The notes below the pieces were generated by a model. That model had not been told where the DNA came from and searched no databases. It saw only the letters and a program-made list of their open reading frames with translations. Below, piece after piece: positions 45,001 through 60,000 of a stretch of DNA of 64,000 bases. Source of the DNA: Ricordea florida (lineage: Eukaryota > Cnidaria > Anthozoa > Corallimorpharia > Ricordeidae). The position numbers were made by a program, and so were the translations under genes. The first letter of the stretch is position 1. Every line of letters starts with the position of its first letter. Where the stretch lies: NCBI GenBank assembly GCA_949710005.1, contig OX453273.1, forward strand, positions 37,430,538-37,494,537, given 5' to 3'.

Positions 45001-48000
45001 TGGATATATACATGAGATCTCTGCCCAAAACGTACATTGACATTTCGTTTAACTGGAGTAATACTGAGCTTATAACCCAGTGCGACCACACTTATTACAT
45101 CTAACATTGCAGTTACCTTTTCCCCGCAGATGTGAATGAGTGTTTGACACCTGGCATCTGTCAGCATTCATGTATTAACACGAATGGTAGTTACACTTGT
45201 CAATGCAATAGCTGTTACACGAAACTCGGGGACAGATGTGAATTGAGACAATGTAAGATCAACAATCAGTGCTATTCCTACGGGACCATCAACCCTAGCA
45301 ACGCTTGTCAGGTGAGACTTTCCGGATATGTCATCCACGACCAGTATACTACACTAGATTCAGTTGAGTCCTTCTACGCAATTCACGTAAACAAATCTAG
45401 CTGATAGTTAGCTTTTGGTTTGAATTTTACTGGACCGGGGGGGGGGGGGGGCAATCCCATAATCCCATAATCCCATGGGCTATATAGGTATGTACGGCCC
45501 CAAAGGGTATGGTTTTTTAGCTGTTTTGGTCATAAATAGGGTATCCACTTTAGCATTTTGTCGCCATTTTGGTTATAAATAGGGTATCGATTTTTACACT
45601 CGCGTTATAGTGTGAAATCCTGAGCTCGAAACTGTGCACATGCAGTCTTGTAAGCTACCTAATAAAAGTAGATAAACATTGACTTGAGCATTGGTCTAAA
45701 ACAGGGAAATAATTATAAGGCAGATCTGAAACAGGGTATTTATTTAAGGGTCAGGTCATAAATAGGGTATCAAATTTTTGATCAGGTGATAAATAGCGTA
45801 GGGAAAATCGCAGATTTTGGTCTTAAATAGGGTAAGGGTTTTTGGAAGTGGGCCACACACCCCTACCCAATTTTTTTGGAAGTACCCCCTCCCCCCCGGG
45901 GGCTAAATGCCTCACCTGACCGCTGTCCTCTGAAGATTGAGGACCGGTACATTGCAAGCACATGAAAGTGCGACAACCTCCTCAGTGTGAACATGTGTAA
46001 ACTTACACGAATCCACTCAGCACCGGAAGAGTGTTCTACAGTATAAACAAAAGCAAACGAAAACCATCGTAACACAAGAATGAAAAAAAAAACAGCGTCC
46101 AAACACCAGGCAAAATCTTTGCTGACTCGGTCTTAAACCAATTTCTACTCTTTTAGGACTGTAACAGCGCTGCAAAAACAACGTGGACAAACAACGACGC
46201 CTTATCGTGCAGCGATGGTGTCGCGTGTACTAAGGATGATCGATGCTCTGGTGGCACGTGCGTCGGAACACCGTTCACGTGCCTACCATGTGAAGAGTGC
46301 TATAATGACATGTGCCGTGTAAAACCAGGATTCTGCGTCATTCAGGACCAAAGTGAAAGAAAGTGTTTCAGTCATGGTACACTGCGCCCTGGATATCCTT
46401 GCCAGGTAAACCACCATTGTCATTGATTGAGTTAGTGATAAAGTGTTTTCCCAAGTATGTTTTGCAAAGAAAAGAAAATGATATTGATGTTCTTATGTTG
46501 GTCACGATAAGAAAACAATGACAGTGCTTGATCCTTTAGATGCAGTCAATGGTATTACTTAAATTAGCAGTGACCACGCCCAAGGAGGGAGCCCATAATA
46601 TGGTTTACTCTTATCACTGCTTTAATTTTTGCTTTTTATTGTCCGCGTATCCTACGCAACATACCTAGATCAAGTTATAAGCAAAGGTAACTTGGCGCCT
46701 TAATGTTATCATTATCTTAATATACATTAAAAACCAGCATTGATTGGTACTTCTTTTCCTTCACTGACCCCAGCAATGCGACAGCAATAACAAATACAGC
46801 TGGACACCCAATGATAACTTACAATGCGGCGACAATAACAACAGGACAAAAGACGATCGATGTGTCAGCGGTGATTGTGTGGGAACACCATATAACTGTT
46901 TGTCGTGTGAAACACATGACGGAAGTGGCTGCCCAATCAAATCTGGGTTCTGCGTCATACAGCACGGCGGACAGAGAACCTGTTTTGCAGAAAATCAATA
47001 CAAGCCGGGAAATCCTTGTCAGGTAAGATAACTTAGGGTGCATTTTTTTGGTATGATCCGGATTTGGATTTGTGATCCTAGATCACACGGATCACGGCAT
47101 AGCAAAGAAACCGACAAATCCTTGTCCAGAGTGGATTCATCGGCATCTTTAATTTGATGTACCATGATCCGTGTGATCTCGGATCACAAATACAAATCGG
47201 GATAATACCAAGAAAACGCACCCTTACTGTGCTGCATTGACAATGCGTTGATAAAACGCAAACACTGGGAAATTGAAATAATTTGATATTTGATCCCTGT
47301 AGTATTAATGCAAATGTTCATCAATTAGCCTGAAAAAGCAGAGATCGGAGCGGGATTTGAACCCGCGACCTCGCGAATAACGGTGCAATTCTCTACCGGG
47401 TGAGCTAAGCCACCATATGCTCTGGAAACAGGTCAATAGTCGATTCATCTGTGCTCGTGCAAGCAAGGAGGTGAACAAATTGAGTATACATGAAATAAAT
47501 CACAAACTTGCACTGCGTATGGAAACATAGTTGAAGCTTTGACCTTCTTAGTATAACCAGAATTTGTAGCGATCGAACCATTTACAATTTTCTAGTGTAG
47601 AGGGATTGCTATGCACCGTCGAAGAGTATTTGTTTTCACTCTATAAAAATATCTCTCGAGGCTATTAGTTTCTTATCTAAATTCCTGCATTTATAAAAAA
47701 ATTACAAAAGAGTCAGTTCCTACGAGACTGGTGCTGCCTCAGTGGGAAATCAAAACACAAAACGTTAGGGTTATAAAACAAGATAAAAAGGCAGTTTTAC
47801 CACCGTAGGGGGTACTAGGCGGGTAAAACGTACTTGAACAACTCGTTTGATATATCATTTTTTGCGCATAACAAAATACAGATACGCGGTATAGATCCAT
47901 TTAAGATATAACCTCATATCACGTAACTTTGCTACTGGAGGACACGAATGTAAACAATTCGAGTGGAAGAGCAAAGCGACGATCAAACAGGTTAAAATCT

Positions 48001-51000
48001 TACGACGCGCAGGTATCATTGGCCAAATTATATGCTCTATTGACTTCTTCAAATTGATGTAACAGAGATTGAAAAGGTTCATAGTTCTAACAGTCTTTTT
48101 GCGATAATCAATCGATCAAATGAGGAATAATAAAAGAGCACTGACTAACGGATGTCAAGCGACTTTGTTGGTTGAGCACTGGACTATCGACTAGACGGCG
48201 AGAGGTCGTAGGTTCGAACCTCGGCCGGACCATCACTCAGGATCATAACTTACTGAAGAGAAAGTGCTGCCTGTGCAATGACATCTGTAAATGGTTAGAC
48301 TTTCTAGTCTTCTCGTAAAAGGACGATACACCGTAGGTCCCATCTCACAACCCTTGTTCGTATAAGTTCGTAGAACATTAAGAACCCACACACTGTTTGC
48401 AAAGATCCCAGTCTTGTGGTCTGGCCTTTGTGAAAGTAACTTCACTCACGTACGTATTCGGAGCGAGCTTGTGCAGCTCTTTGGCGTTACGTGCATAAAT
48501 AAAGTACTGATTGATTGATTGATTGATTGGCAAAGAGAAGAGCTAACTTCAAGTCCAGGAGTACTTCTCAGAGTTTTCTTCACGCAGTGGAAATCCCTGA
48601 CGCAATTCCTTTTCACAGCACACAAAGGTGAATGATGTGTTCGGTTTTTTCAAGCTCCTACAAACAATAAAAAAAGTCGAATTCACATTTTCTATATTTA
48701 ATTCTGACGATCCAGCCACTTGAAGATCCAGTTTCGCAGGACCTAAACATATTGTAGAATCGTAGAACGCCGAAGAGTTGGAAAAATCAAAGAAGTCGGA
48801 AAGACGTACGACAAAATACTCGAACCATGTGAAACCACCACATTCACACATCGATAATCTTGATTGGCCGAAGTAAGACTTTGTTGGCACTTATTATCAC
48901 AGCAAGGTGGATTGACCAACAAGAGACAAAGAAACATTAAGTTATTCTGAATGTTGCAAAAGACAAAATCATTACCCTTCAAGCAAACAAGAACATCGAC
49001 CTTTTATTCTCATTCAATATCTTTCTCTTGTCCCATAATTAGTTGTATTATTATTTTGACATCTCCATTTTACAGTGGTGCAAGTCCAGTATTAGTACAA
49101 GCACGTGGTCAAATCGAGAAGGCGTGGCATGTGATGACGGTGACCAATGTACACGTGGCGACACCTGCACCAGTGGCCAGTGCACAGCCACTCCCTTTCA
49201 ATGTAACTCATTGTGTCAGACCTGCAACGGCAATAACTGTAGTCTGAAGACTGGATTTGGGTTTCTAGACAACAAGTGCACATGTAAGATAGCAGGTATG
49301 CGGTTTTTGTTTTGCTCCCAGAAAAACTAGGAACTGAAACAATTGATTTAAGGTATCTGCCTTCTCTCACTCCACGCAACATTAAGGATAGAATTTGAAA
49401 CTGTTTTATAGAGTCATGTCCAGCTCAGACTTAACCATGCGTCAGAATGGGGGAAATAAAAAAGTCACAAGAATGATAACAAACGAGATTCATTTTGTTG
49501 CTTCCAGGAAATGACTATAAGCACCAGGCCCTGAATCCGATCAATCAGTGTCAGTGGTGTGATGTGAATGATCCTGTAGCACGAGCCAGCAGTGCTTGGA
49601 CGAATCGCCCAGCGGTGGCTTGTGATGATCAAAACAACTGTACAAAGCAAGACATGTGCAACGCGGGCAGGTAATGACGGGAATTGTTGTAATCCAATGA
49701 TAAGTTTAAGAAAAGTATTCTAGCACCATTAGTAAGTTTTTTTAGCTTGTAACTAGACGCATATCTTATGTATTGAGATCGTCGCTCGTTCCTCTGAATT
49801 TTTTACCAGTGTCTTAACGCTTACGCATTGAGCTGCGCAAGCACCTAAGGGCCGTGCATGCGCATTTGTGACCAGACGTAAACCTCGTACAGTAGCTGCC
49901 CAAATTTGAACTCAGGCGTCCCCTCTTGGGAGGTCGGGGTAATTAACAAACGAATAATAGGCAGATATTGTTTGCGTTCTGATATGCCATGCCGCATACG
50001 GATGGCATGAAAAGATGATCAGATTTAAAGTATACTAAACTCGTGAGCGATATCAAAGAATTCCATAACTATGGTGTAACCACACGGTAAACAATCTGAG
50101 AAAGCGTTGGGTAACTACATAACATCTTTGCTTTTTACCAAGGATGTTCCAGTGAACAAATTTTTAATTTATTAGCGTTCAAGTCTGGTCAATCAATGAG
50201 CAAATTTTTCAAAACCTTGAACAAACCGTCATTTTATTGCCTTCAGTAAACCTTTTTCTGTTAGTGAACTGGTCGAAAGAAATTTAGAACTGAAGAAAAG
50301 TCCTTACTTAATTTCAATCGTTTTCTAACATCCTAAACTTCATTTCACGGAAATTTTGTTCACTGTTATCTTCACGATGTTCGCTTCCTTCTTATCCTGA
50401 AAAATGTTTTAAACCTTACATTTTTGGTCACATCGAATAAACGTTTGTCTATTCTGACTTTTAATTTTTTAACTATCTATCATACTGTACACATATATAC
50501 TATACAGTAGCTACAGTAACGGGCCAGTCATGGCCAAGAAATCTTAGATAAGAAGAGCGATTACAGATGCAGTACAAACGTTTCCCTTGTAAATGGTATC
50601 AAGCCATTTACAAGCCATTTTGTAACCAAAGTCGGACCGTATTCAGCCATTTTGTAAGCAAAATCGTATCGTATCCAGCCATTTTGTAACTAAAATCTAT
50701 CGCGGCCATTTTGTAACCAACGTCGTATCATATCCACTCATTTTCTAACCAAAGTCGTATCGTATCCAGTCATTTTGTAATCAAAGTCGTATCGTATCCA
50801 GCGCAGCCATTTTGTAACCAAAGTCGTATCGTATCCAGCGCAGCCATTTTGTAACTAAGGTCGTATCGTATCCAGTCATTTTGTAAGCAAAGTCGTATCG
50901 TATCCAGCCATTTTGTAACCAAAGTCGTATCGTATCCAGCGCAGCCATTTTGTAACTAAAGTCGTATCGTATCCAGTCATTTTGTAAGCAAAGTATTATC

Positions 51001-54000
51001 GTATCCAGCCATTTTGTAACCAAAGTCGTATCGTATCCAGCCTGGTATATTGTAACCAAAGTCGTATCGTATCCAGCCATTTTGTAATCAAAGTCGTATC
51101 ACATCCAGCCATTTTGTAGCCAAAGTCGTATCGTATCCAGCCATTTTGTAACCAAAGTCGTATCGTATCCAGCCATTTTGTAACCAAAGTCGTATCGTAT
51201 CCAGCCATTTTGTAACCAAAGTCGTATCGCATCCAGCCTGGTATTTTGTAACCAAAGTCGTATCGTATCCAGCCATTTTGTAACTAAAGTCGTATCGTAT
51301 CCAGCCGTTTTGTTACCAAAGACGTATCGTATCCAGCCTTTTTGTAATCAAAGTCGTATTGTATCCAGCCATTTTGTAAACGTCGTATCGTATCCAGCCT
51401 TTTTGTAACCAAAATCGTATCGTATCCAGCCATTTTGTAACCAAAGTCGTATCGTATCCAGCCATTTTGTGATCAAAGTCGTATCGCATCCAGCCATTTT
51501 GTAACCAAAGTCGTATCGCATCCAGCCATTTTGTAACCAAAGTCGTATCGTATCCAGCCATTTTGTAACCAAAGTCGTATCGTATCCAGCCATTTTGTAA
51601 CCAAAGTCGTATCGTATCCAGCCATTTTGTAACCAAAGTCGTATCGCATCCAGCCATTTTGTAATCAAAGTCGTATCGTATCCAGCCATTTTGTAACCAA
51701 AGTCGTATCGTATCCAGTCTGGCATTTTGTAACCAAAGTCGTATCGTATCCAGCCATTTTGTAACCAAAGTCGTATCATATCCAGTCTGGCATTTTGTAA
51801 CCAAAGTCGTATCGTATCCAGCCATTTTGTAACCAAAGTCGTATCGCATCCAGCCATTTTGTAACCAAGGCAGTGCCGTAACATGGGGAGGGGCCGGGGG
51901 GGCCTGGGCCACCCCAAAAATTGGTGAACTCAAAATTAAAATATTCAATTCAAAAGAAGCGCAGTAGAGACTGCTCTCAGAAGGCTGGAAATGCTATTTA
52001 GAGACCCTGGATATAATAATCTCCCGGGGGGCATGCCCCCCGGACCCCCGTAGAAGCTCGCGCCTTCGGCGCTCGTGCTGTGCCCCCCCAATATATTTAA
52101 CCCTGCTACGGCACAGCAAGATCGTATCGTATCCAGCCATATCATTTTGTAACCAAAGTCGTATCGCATCCAGCCATTTTGTGACTAAACTAAAACGATT
52201 CGTACTCAGCCTGTGGTCGTTTCGTAGTCGATTCATACTCATTTCCTTTGAAGCACATTTAGTAAAATTAGCGACAATAACAGCGTTCTGATTCATAGAC
52301 GCTTGCTTGCATACAATTAAAACTGTTAAAAGACTGTACAAACATCAACACATGAGAAGTCTGCTAAACTGAGTTGAGCAACTGAACTTAAATGAAAGAT
52401 CAGGGTAACAGTAGTTGTAAAATCAAAGTTTAGCAGTTAAGTTAAAAAAGTCACCCACATTTTCATAACTTCGCCAAAACGTAAATAAATATTTCATTAG
52501 AAAGTAGACTTGGGGCCCGATTACATGAGCCGGGCTGGCCCGGTTAGCCGGGCTGGCTCGGTTTGCCGAGATCTCGGCACGTCTGTTAAACGCAACAAAA
52601 ATTAACTTCGCGATTACATGACAACCGGGCCAGCCCGGCTAGCCGAGATCCCGGTATCGCGATACCGGGATCCCGGCTAACCGGGCTGAAAATTTTCCAT
52701 GTAATCGCGTTCACCGGGCCAGCCCGGCTTGCTGGGCCAGCAATAGGACAAGGCTGGACATCGGGTACTTTATAAAAACCAGGATAAAAACTCATGAGCA
52801 TTGGTGCTCTCTCTCAAACATGGAGCCGTCGAAGTTTCAACTGCTTGCACTTCTTCACGAATAGATTACTCTTTCGAGCACCATCAAATCTATGTTCCGC
52901 TTTCTATACAACATATAAAGATAGATCAATCCATGAAACTGCATTGAAACTGAAAGCAATGCAGTCAGATGCTGTAGAAAGGTGGTGACAATCATATCAT
53001 TCGACGCATTCTACTTGAGGGAGCTATTTTGAAATAAACTACTTCCCGCCAAAGACGTTCGCGTCAAAATTCAGCTCGCAACGGGCTGCCTCGGTTAATA
53101 AAAGTCACCTCGGCAAACCGGGCCAGCCCGGTTAACCGGGCTCATGTAATGCCGGGCTGAAAGTCATCTCGGCAAACCGAGTCAGCCCGGCTCACCGGGC
53201 CAGCCCGGCTCATGTAATCAGGCCCTTAGACTTCCGTTTTAAATCTCTGTAATTGGACATGCTTTTGTACAGCACGACCAAGTGGGCTGGGTACGAAACG
53301 TTTCAGCTTGGTACGAAAGGATTGAAAATGAAAAGACTGTTAACCTTTGTTTGTGGGCTCCTGTTGTGAAGCATTAACCGGGGTGGGAGGTAGCAAACGC
53401 TTGACAGATGTAATTGTAAACCACCCCCAACCTAACACCTTGAAAAAGAGAAACAATGTGAGATGCTAGTCCTCATTGAACTCCAATAAACATCTGAATT
53501 CCTTCATTATTTACTAAAATACTTTACTAGGTGTGTTGGTCAAGGGTATTCCTGCCAGACATCCTACCCAGCAAGCAGCTGTATTCAGACTTCAGAGTGC
53601 GTTGGAGACGGAACCTGTAGGAATATTATGAGGCCCAGTGGAACGATATGCCGGGCAGCTGCTGATGTCTGCGACCAACCGGAGAGGTAAAACGGGAAAA
53701 AGAGTTCGGCTAGTTTACGCCACATGCCCCCAAAAAATTCAGCTAAACCTCACGGTGTGATAAAAATAAATAGCACTGTGCCGTATTCGTTGGGCCTCTG
53801 TGCCGAATTTTGGAATTTAAATGTCACCAATTGTAAAGCTAAGGAGTATAGGGTAGCTTTTATTCACCATAGAAAGTAGTTTGGCGATTGCTCTATATTC
53901 GTTGGTGTTGTATTTAATTATAGATACACTGCAAATAGTTTCTTACTCTGCACATGCGCAATTAGGCGCAAGGCTATTGACAGTTATAAGGACAAGTTCA

Positions 54001-57000
54001 CGTGGCTTAAAGCTGACCATAGCTACAGTTGTAAATAATGACGGCGTGCCAGTGTCTCAACACGACTATACAGAGACTTGGTTTTACATGTCAAATTAAA
54101 CAAGTCGATCGCCAAAAGCAAACAAGTGGCAGCATAAATAGATCAATGAAATGGTTAAGTTGTATGTAGACACGTTTTGTTATTAAGTAGTAACAAATGA
54201 ATGAATAGAGAAGGTTGTATGTCCATCAAAGTAAAATTGTGTTTTAAAACTGAAAGATTTTGCACTGATACCAAAGGTGTGATGGGAGCCTGGGAACGTG
54301 TTCTGGTCCATTAACAGACGCAATCACCATGACAACTGGTACCGTCCAATTCACCGACCAAACGTTCCAATTCCCTGTCAAGTATCAGTACTTTCCTGGA
54401 AAACTGTTCCTTAAAATCTCGGGATTTTCTGTTACATGTGGACACATGGAATTTAGGTGGTTCATTCTGTCAGGAGGTTCCACTTGCTCTGTAGCATCTA
54501 GTAACAATGGAACGTTTCCTAACAGCAACACACAGCAAATTCTGACAGGATTATCTCTTCAGAACAGTCACAATTACAAGCTTGCTTTACAAGCAGTGGA
54601 CATGAGGGACAACGTTCCTCAACTCGTCTGCAGTGATGTGATCACTCTTGATACCTCAAAACCACACGGTGGTTGGATCCACGATGGGCCTGGAGCAGAC
54701 CTAAGTTACCAAGCCTCTAAGACGTTACAGGTAAACTGGGGTGGAGTACAAACTAAATATGGTGTTGGCAAGTACGAATGGAAGGTTCTTCTCACGTCAT
54801 TTGAAACCAATCAAACTACAGAGCTCATGCCTTTCACGAGTGTGAATCTCGACACCAAGGCGAACAAAACTTTCAGTAGTATAACAGATGGTTCTAAAGC
54901 GCGATTCGTCGTTCGTTCCTATACAAAGGCCGGGTTGCACAGTGACCTTATTAGTGACGGAGTTTTGATAGACACTTCACCACCAATAGCAGCAAAGATT
55001 TATGACGGCAGTCAACCGGGTGTAGACTTGAAGTTTTCCAAGTGGACCAACACATTCAGTGCAAACTGGGACCGATTTATCGATCACCATTCACCTATCT
55101 CTAGATATCAGTTGGGTGTACTGCGAGTGGGCAGAGGGCTTTTAACGTCACTCAAGAACAGCGCGTTAAACCGTTCATTCACAGCGACTGGACTCAATCT
55201 GGTGTCCGGGGAAGAATACTGCGCCGTAGTCAGAAGTTATAGCGAGACTGGACTCTATTCTCAAGCCACGTCAGACTGTGTGCTCATAGACCAAGATGCT
55301 CCAGGACCTGGCACTGTGAATGACGGGCTTACCAATGACGTAGACTATCAATCAGACAACACGACTATAGCAGCAAATTGGAATGGATTCAATGACGGAA
55401 ACAAAGGAAGTGGAATCGTCGAGTACAAATACAAAGTTACAGATGTCAATGGAACCACCATCGTTGACTGGACGACAACAACAGAAAATAGCACCAAAGT
55501 TACCAAAACAGGATTAAATTTAAGCAATCTTGTTAAATACTTTGTCACCGTAAAAGCTATCGATGCGGTTGGGTTAAGTAGTGATGTCACCAGTGACGGC
55601 ATTATCGTGGACAAGACTCATCCTGTATTCAATGGTAAGGTGATAGTAACAGGAATTGATGACGTCATTAATGGTACTCCTTGTGTGTACGTTCCTAGTA
55701 CATCCTCTGTTTCAGTGAAGTGGGTTGGTTTCCATGATGCTCATAGCGGCATACAGCGATATGAATGGGCGATAATCACTGCGAACACATCAGCATCCAA
55801 CTCTGACTTCAGGGTCGTCCCAGGAGGAAGTGTCGTATCAACAGCAACTTTGAGTAACCTCACACTTACACAAGGAGGAAGTTATTATGTGATTATAAGA
55901 GCTTACAACCGAGCCAAGTTGTACAAAGACGCATCCTCAGTGCTTGTCATACCAGACTCCACCCCTCCATTCCCAGGGAACGTATTTGATGGATCAACTC
56001 CAGGAGTCAATATCGAGTACCAGGATGATTTGAATCACGTGTACGCCTCGTGGACACCTTTTCCTGAGCCTCACACCTCTGTTAAACAGTACTACTACGC
56101 AGTGGGCAGTTGTATCACAGGTAACTATCACATGACAGGAAATGATTTCGTTACGCTTAATCCAGCCAATGCCACTTCTTTCCTTTTATCCAACATCACT
56201 CTTGTGAATGGGCAACGGTATTGCGTTAAAGTCAAGGCTGAGAATAAAGCTGGGTTGCTTAGTTCCGAAGTTTCCTCAGACGGTTTCATTGCTGATGTGA
56301 CTCCTCCGAGTATCAGAAGAGCTCAAGTGCGTGACGGCAACACTGGATTGGATATCGACTATCAAGCAAACACCTCTGTGCTGTCAGCAGAATGGGATGG
56401 AATCACAGACGCTGAGTCAGGGATCAAATTCTATGAGTACGGTATCAGTAGAAACCGGGAAAGAACACCTGATGTTCTCGGATTTAAAAACGTTGGCCTT
56501 AACACTTCAGCTACAGAGTCAGGTTTATCACTGGCCGAGGACGTGTATTACATCATTGTCTGTGCCATTAACAACGCAGGTCTGCGCAAGTGCACTAGCT
56601 CTGATGGAGTTCTCATTGATGTTAGCCCTCCCAGCAAAGGCGTAGTTCATGACGGAATAATCGAGCCTGATCTCAGATACCAATCCTCCCTGACAAGCAT
56701 GGCTGCCAACTGGGAAGGAATTTGGGACTTAGAAAGTGGTATTGAGAAATTTGAATGGAGCATAGGAACAAGTCAACAAGACAAAAACAGTGTTTTGAAC
56801 TACACAGATGTGGGTCTCTCTACTCATGCCAAAAGCCCAGGCCTTCTAAATTTGTCGAGTGGAACAAAATACTATGTTCATTTGAAAGTCACCAACCAAG
56901 CAGGTGCTGTGAATGAACTTGTTTCAGACGGTGTAACAGTAGATAGCACTCCACCTTTGCCGACTAAAATCTTCCCCGGCTACAAGTCTTCCGATGATTG

Positions 57001-60000
57001 GGCATACGATAAGACAGAAAACACTTTCTTCTCTACATCACTGAAGAACATTTCAGTGTACTGGGACAGCTTCCTTGAGCCCGAGAGCGAAGTATGGTAT
57101 TACAAATGGGCCATTGGTACAAGTCTTTGTGGAACACAAATTCAATCCCTCATTAACATTGGTCGGTCTAACAACGCAAACACAACAATGACAGATCTGG
57201 TCTTCCGATCCGGAATGAAGTACTACGTGACGGTCACATCAAGGAACCGAGCAGGTCTTGTGTCCAGATCATGTTCTGATGCACTTATCCTTGACAACAC
57301 TCCACCCACACCAGGAACCGTGGTAGTTGGACAGCCAAGGACCAGCACTAGTAAAGGTACTTTTGTCAGTAATGTCAGTGTTGTAATCTCATGGAGCGAA
57401 TTTAGTGACCTAGAAAGTGGAATAAACAAATGCAATACGACGGTCACCGACCAAGGCGGAAGTGTCATCTTCCTTGAGACACACAATGGGTCTGCAGGTA
57501 GCGTCACAGTCCCTAAAACTGTCATCCTACTACACAGGGCAACCTACACAGCAACCGTACAGTGCACTAACAAGGCAGGTCTCACAGTTGCTGCAAAACC
57601 CGAATTATTTTCCATCGACAACACTGCTCCCATTCTAAGGGGGCCTATTATAGCTGGAGTGTCACGTGATAATACCTCTCAATATCAATCAGACACGGAC
57701 GCTATCACAGCGATATGGGAACACTTTACAGAACTGGAGAGTTTTGTGGAAAACTACCAGTTTGCCATTGGAACAAAGCGTCACGGGGACGATATTGTTA
57801 AACTTGAAAACGTGGGACTTGCAACTCAGATTACGAAAACTGGCCTTGGTCTTTCCCATGGAACAACGTATTTTATTACAGTTATAGCGACAAACCTGGC
57901 TGGACTATACACTAATGCATCGTCTCTTGGTCTCTTAATCGACACAACACCGCCATATGCTGGTAATGATAGCGTCCAGGACGGCTTGGTCGGTGAAGAT
58001 CATGACTACTTCACGACGGGCATGGACCTTGCTGCCCATTGGGAGGACATACATGACAGTGAAAGTGGTATCATAATGAATCAGTACTGTGTCGGTACCA
58101 AAGCACTGGGATACCAGATTCGATCTCTTACTAATATCGGAGTCAATAACTCATTTACTTGCCCAGAATGCACCATCATCGATGGAGAGCGAGTTTATGT
58201 AACTGTGCACGTGACAAATGGTGCTGGTCTTTCGGTGACACGTGCATCTGACGGGATGTTGTTTGATACAAGTCCTCCAATCATGGGTGAGGTTATTGAT
58301 GGGAGCGACATAACGGGAGCAGATTACAACGTGGTGCTTGAGGAGTGGAATATATCAATGTCTTGGTTTGGAGTGGAAGATGTTGAGAGTGGAGTTCAAA
58401 CATGTGTGTGGACAATACAAAGTGATGATGGAACACAAGTGTCTCAAAAGGACATTGGTAACCATTCCAATTACGGTCAAAGAGCAGTTTTTGCAGAGTC
58501 TACAATGTACCGAGAACTTCCTTTTGTCAGCAATATTTTTTACTACAATGTTCTCACCTGTTGGAACAAAGCCGGTGCGCATTCGACCAGTCGATCAAAT
58601 GGCTTCCGAACTGCGTCCATTTGGCCCGTGCCGGCTGCTGTACGAGATGGTTCAATCGATGAAGTTGACCTTGATTTCATAACAAGCACAAAAGTTGTTG
58701 GCGTAAACTGGGACGTCTTTAAAGGGGCCAGTTATGACCCTGTTATCCACTATGAATTGGCGGTGGGAACAGCCCCTGAAAAAGATGATGTGCTTCGTTT
58801 TACGAACATTGGTCTCAGGAGAAATTTTGAAATAGACTTGGCTCCTGACGCGGCAGAACTTGATATCTTAATAGCTGGTCAGAGGTATTACCTTACCGTA
58901 AGAGCTACCTCGTTAGGAGGATTAAGTAGCATAAGTACATCAGATGGATTTGCAGTAGACCCTAGCCCTCCTATGACCACAGAGGTCTCTGTAACGCATG
59001 CGGTTCAGGATCAAAGACGGAAAAGAGTGGAAATACGTGCTTCCTGGAATGGAGTCAAGGACTATGAAAGCGGCATAAAAACAACTCACTACTGCCTTGG
59101 AACCACGCCACGGACATGCGTGCGTGATTTCGTCACCGCTGAGGCTTCTACTTATGGAACTATCAGTGATTTTATGCCCGAATCAGGGGCCGAGTATTAC
59201 GTTACTGTCTTTGTTATTAACAGAGCTGGCCTCACCTCTGTAATGACTTCATCAAGAATAACATTCGATGTCTCACCTCCTTCTCAAGGTGAAGTCATTG
59301 ATGGCATTGGCCAAGACATTGACTTCGCCAGTTCTACCGACTCCTTGTCGATTCAATGGGGTGAATTTCACGATGAGGAATCTGGTATAGAGAGCTGTTC
59401 GTGGACACTCGTTGAACAGTCGGTATCAGATAACAGTTCCTTTTTCGGAAACGACAGCACGGTGTTCACGAGAAAGGTCGCAGATAGTGGGTTCTTAACG
59501 CAGGCAAACTTGAGCCTCGTGCCAGGTGCAAGGTACGTTAGCCATGTCACATGCTATAATGGTGACGGTTTTAGTAACACTGCAGTCTCTGATGGCGTTG
59601 TGGTGGATATTACTCCACCCAGCTCTGGAACTGTCCATGATGGCCCATCAATGCTGGCTGATATTTATTACCAGTCCTCAACATCCTTAGTACAGACAGT
59701 ATGGCAACCATTTACAGATCTTGAAAGTGGTATTATGGGATACCGCTGGGCACTGGGAACCTCTCCTGACGAGGATGATATCTTAAATTTTACTGACGTT
59801 GGGATGATGACGTCAGCAAGCTCTGGGAACGTTTCCCTAATTGTAGGCAGGAGGTATTACGTTACTGTAGAAGCAATAAACGGTGCTGGGCTAACATTTC
59901 ATGGCTGGTCAGATGGCTTTCTGGTTGACGTTTCCCCTCCTGAGCTGACAGAGGTGAGAGTCGAGATGCCACACTGCAGAGTATTATTTTGCTGATAAGC

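Larger units (their letters stand above)
42057..45129. other. Gene B intron 1
   Basis: 3.1 kb. Its right end holds three inverted-repeat structures (44536-44789, 44796-44842, 44888-45021). The stretch 42057-44535 shows no gene or repeat I can support. Confidence 0.5.

Noticed and set aside
47338-47414. Functional tRNA gene
   Set aside because: A and B boxes are present but acceptor ends do not pair and a SINE-type tail follows. The same applies at 1898-1965, 4596-4675 and 48164.
50781-51948. Long minus-strand reading frames (up to 211 codons) reading WLDTIRLWLQN repeats
   Set aside because: They arise from a 32-bp satellite with no stops in any of three frames. The unit length is not a multiple of three and there is no start context or splice support.
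54277-54331. Met at 54329 as start of a separate FN3-only gene
   Set aside because: The exon is open upstream to an acceptor in the right phase, and the upstream residues complete a Cys module begun in exon 7.
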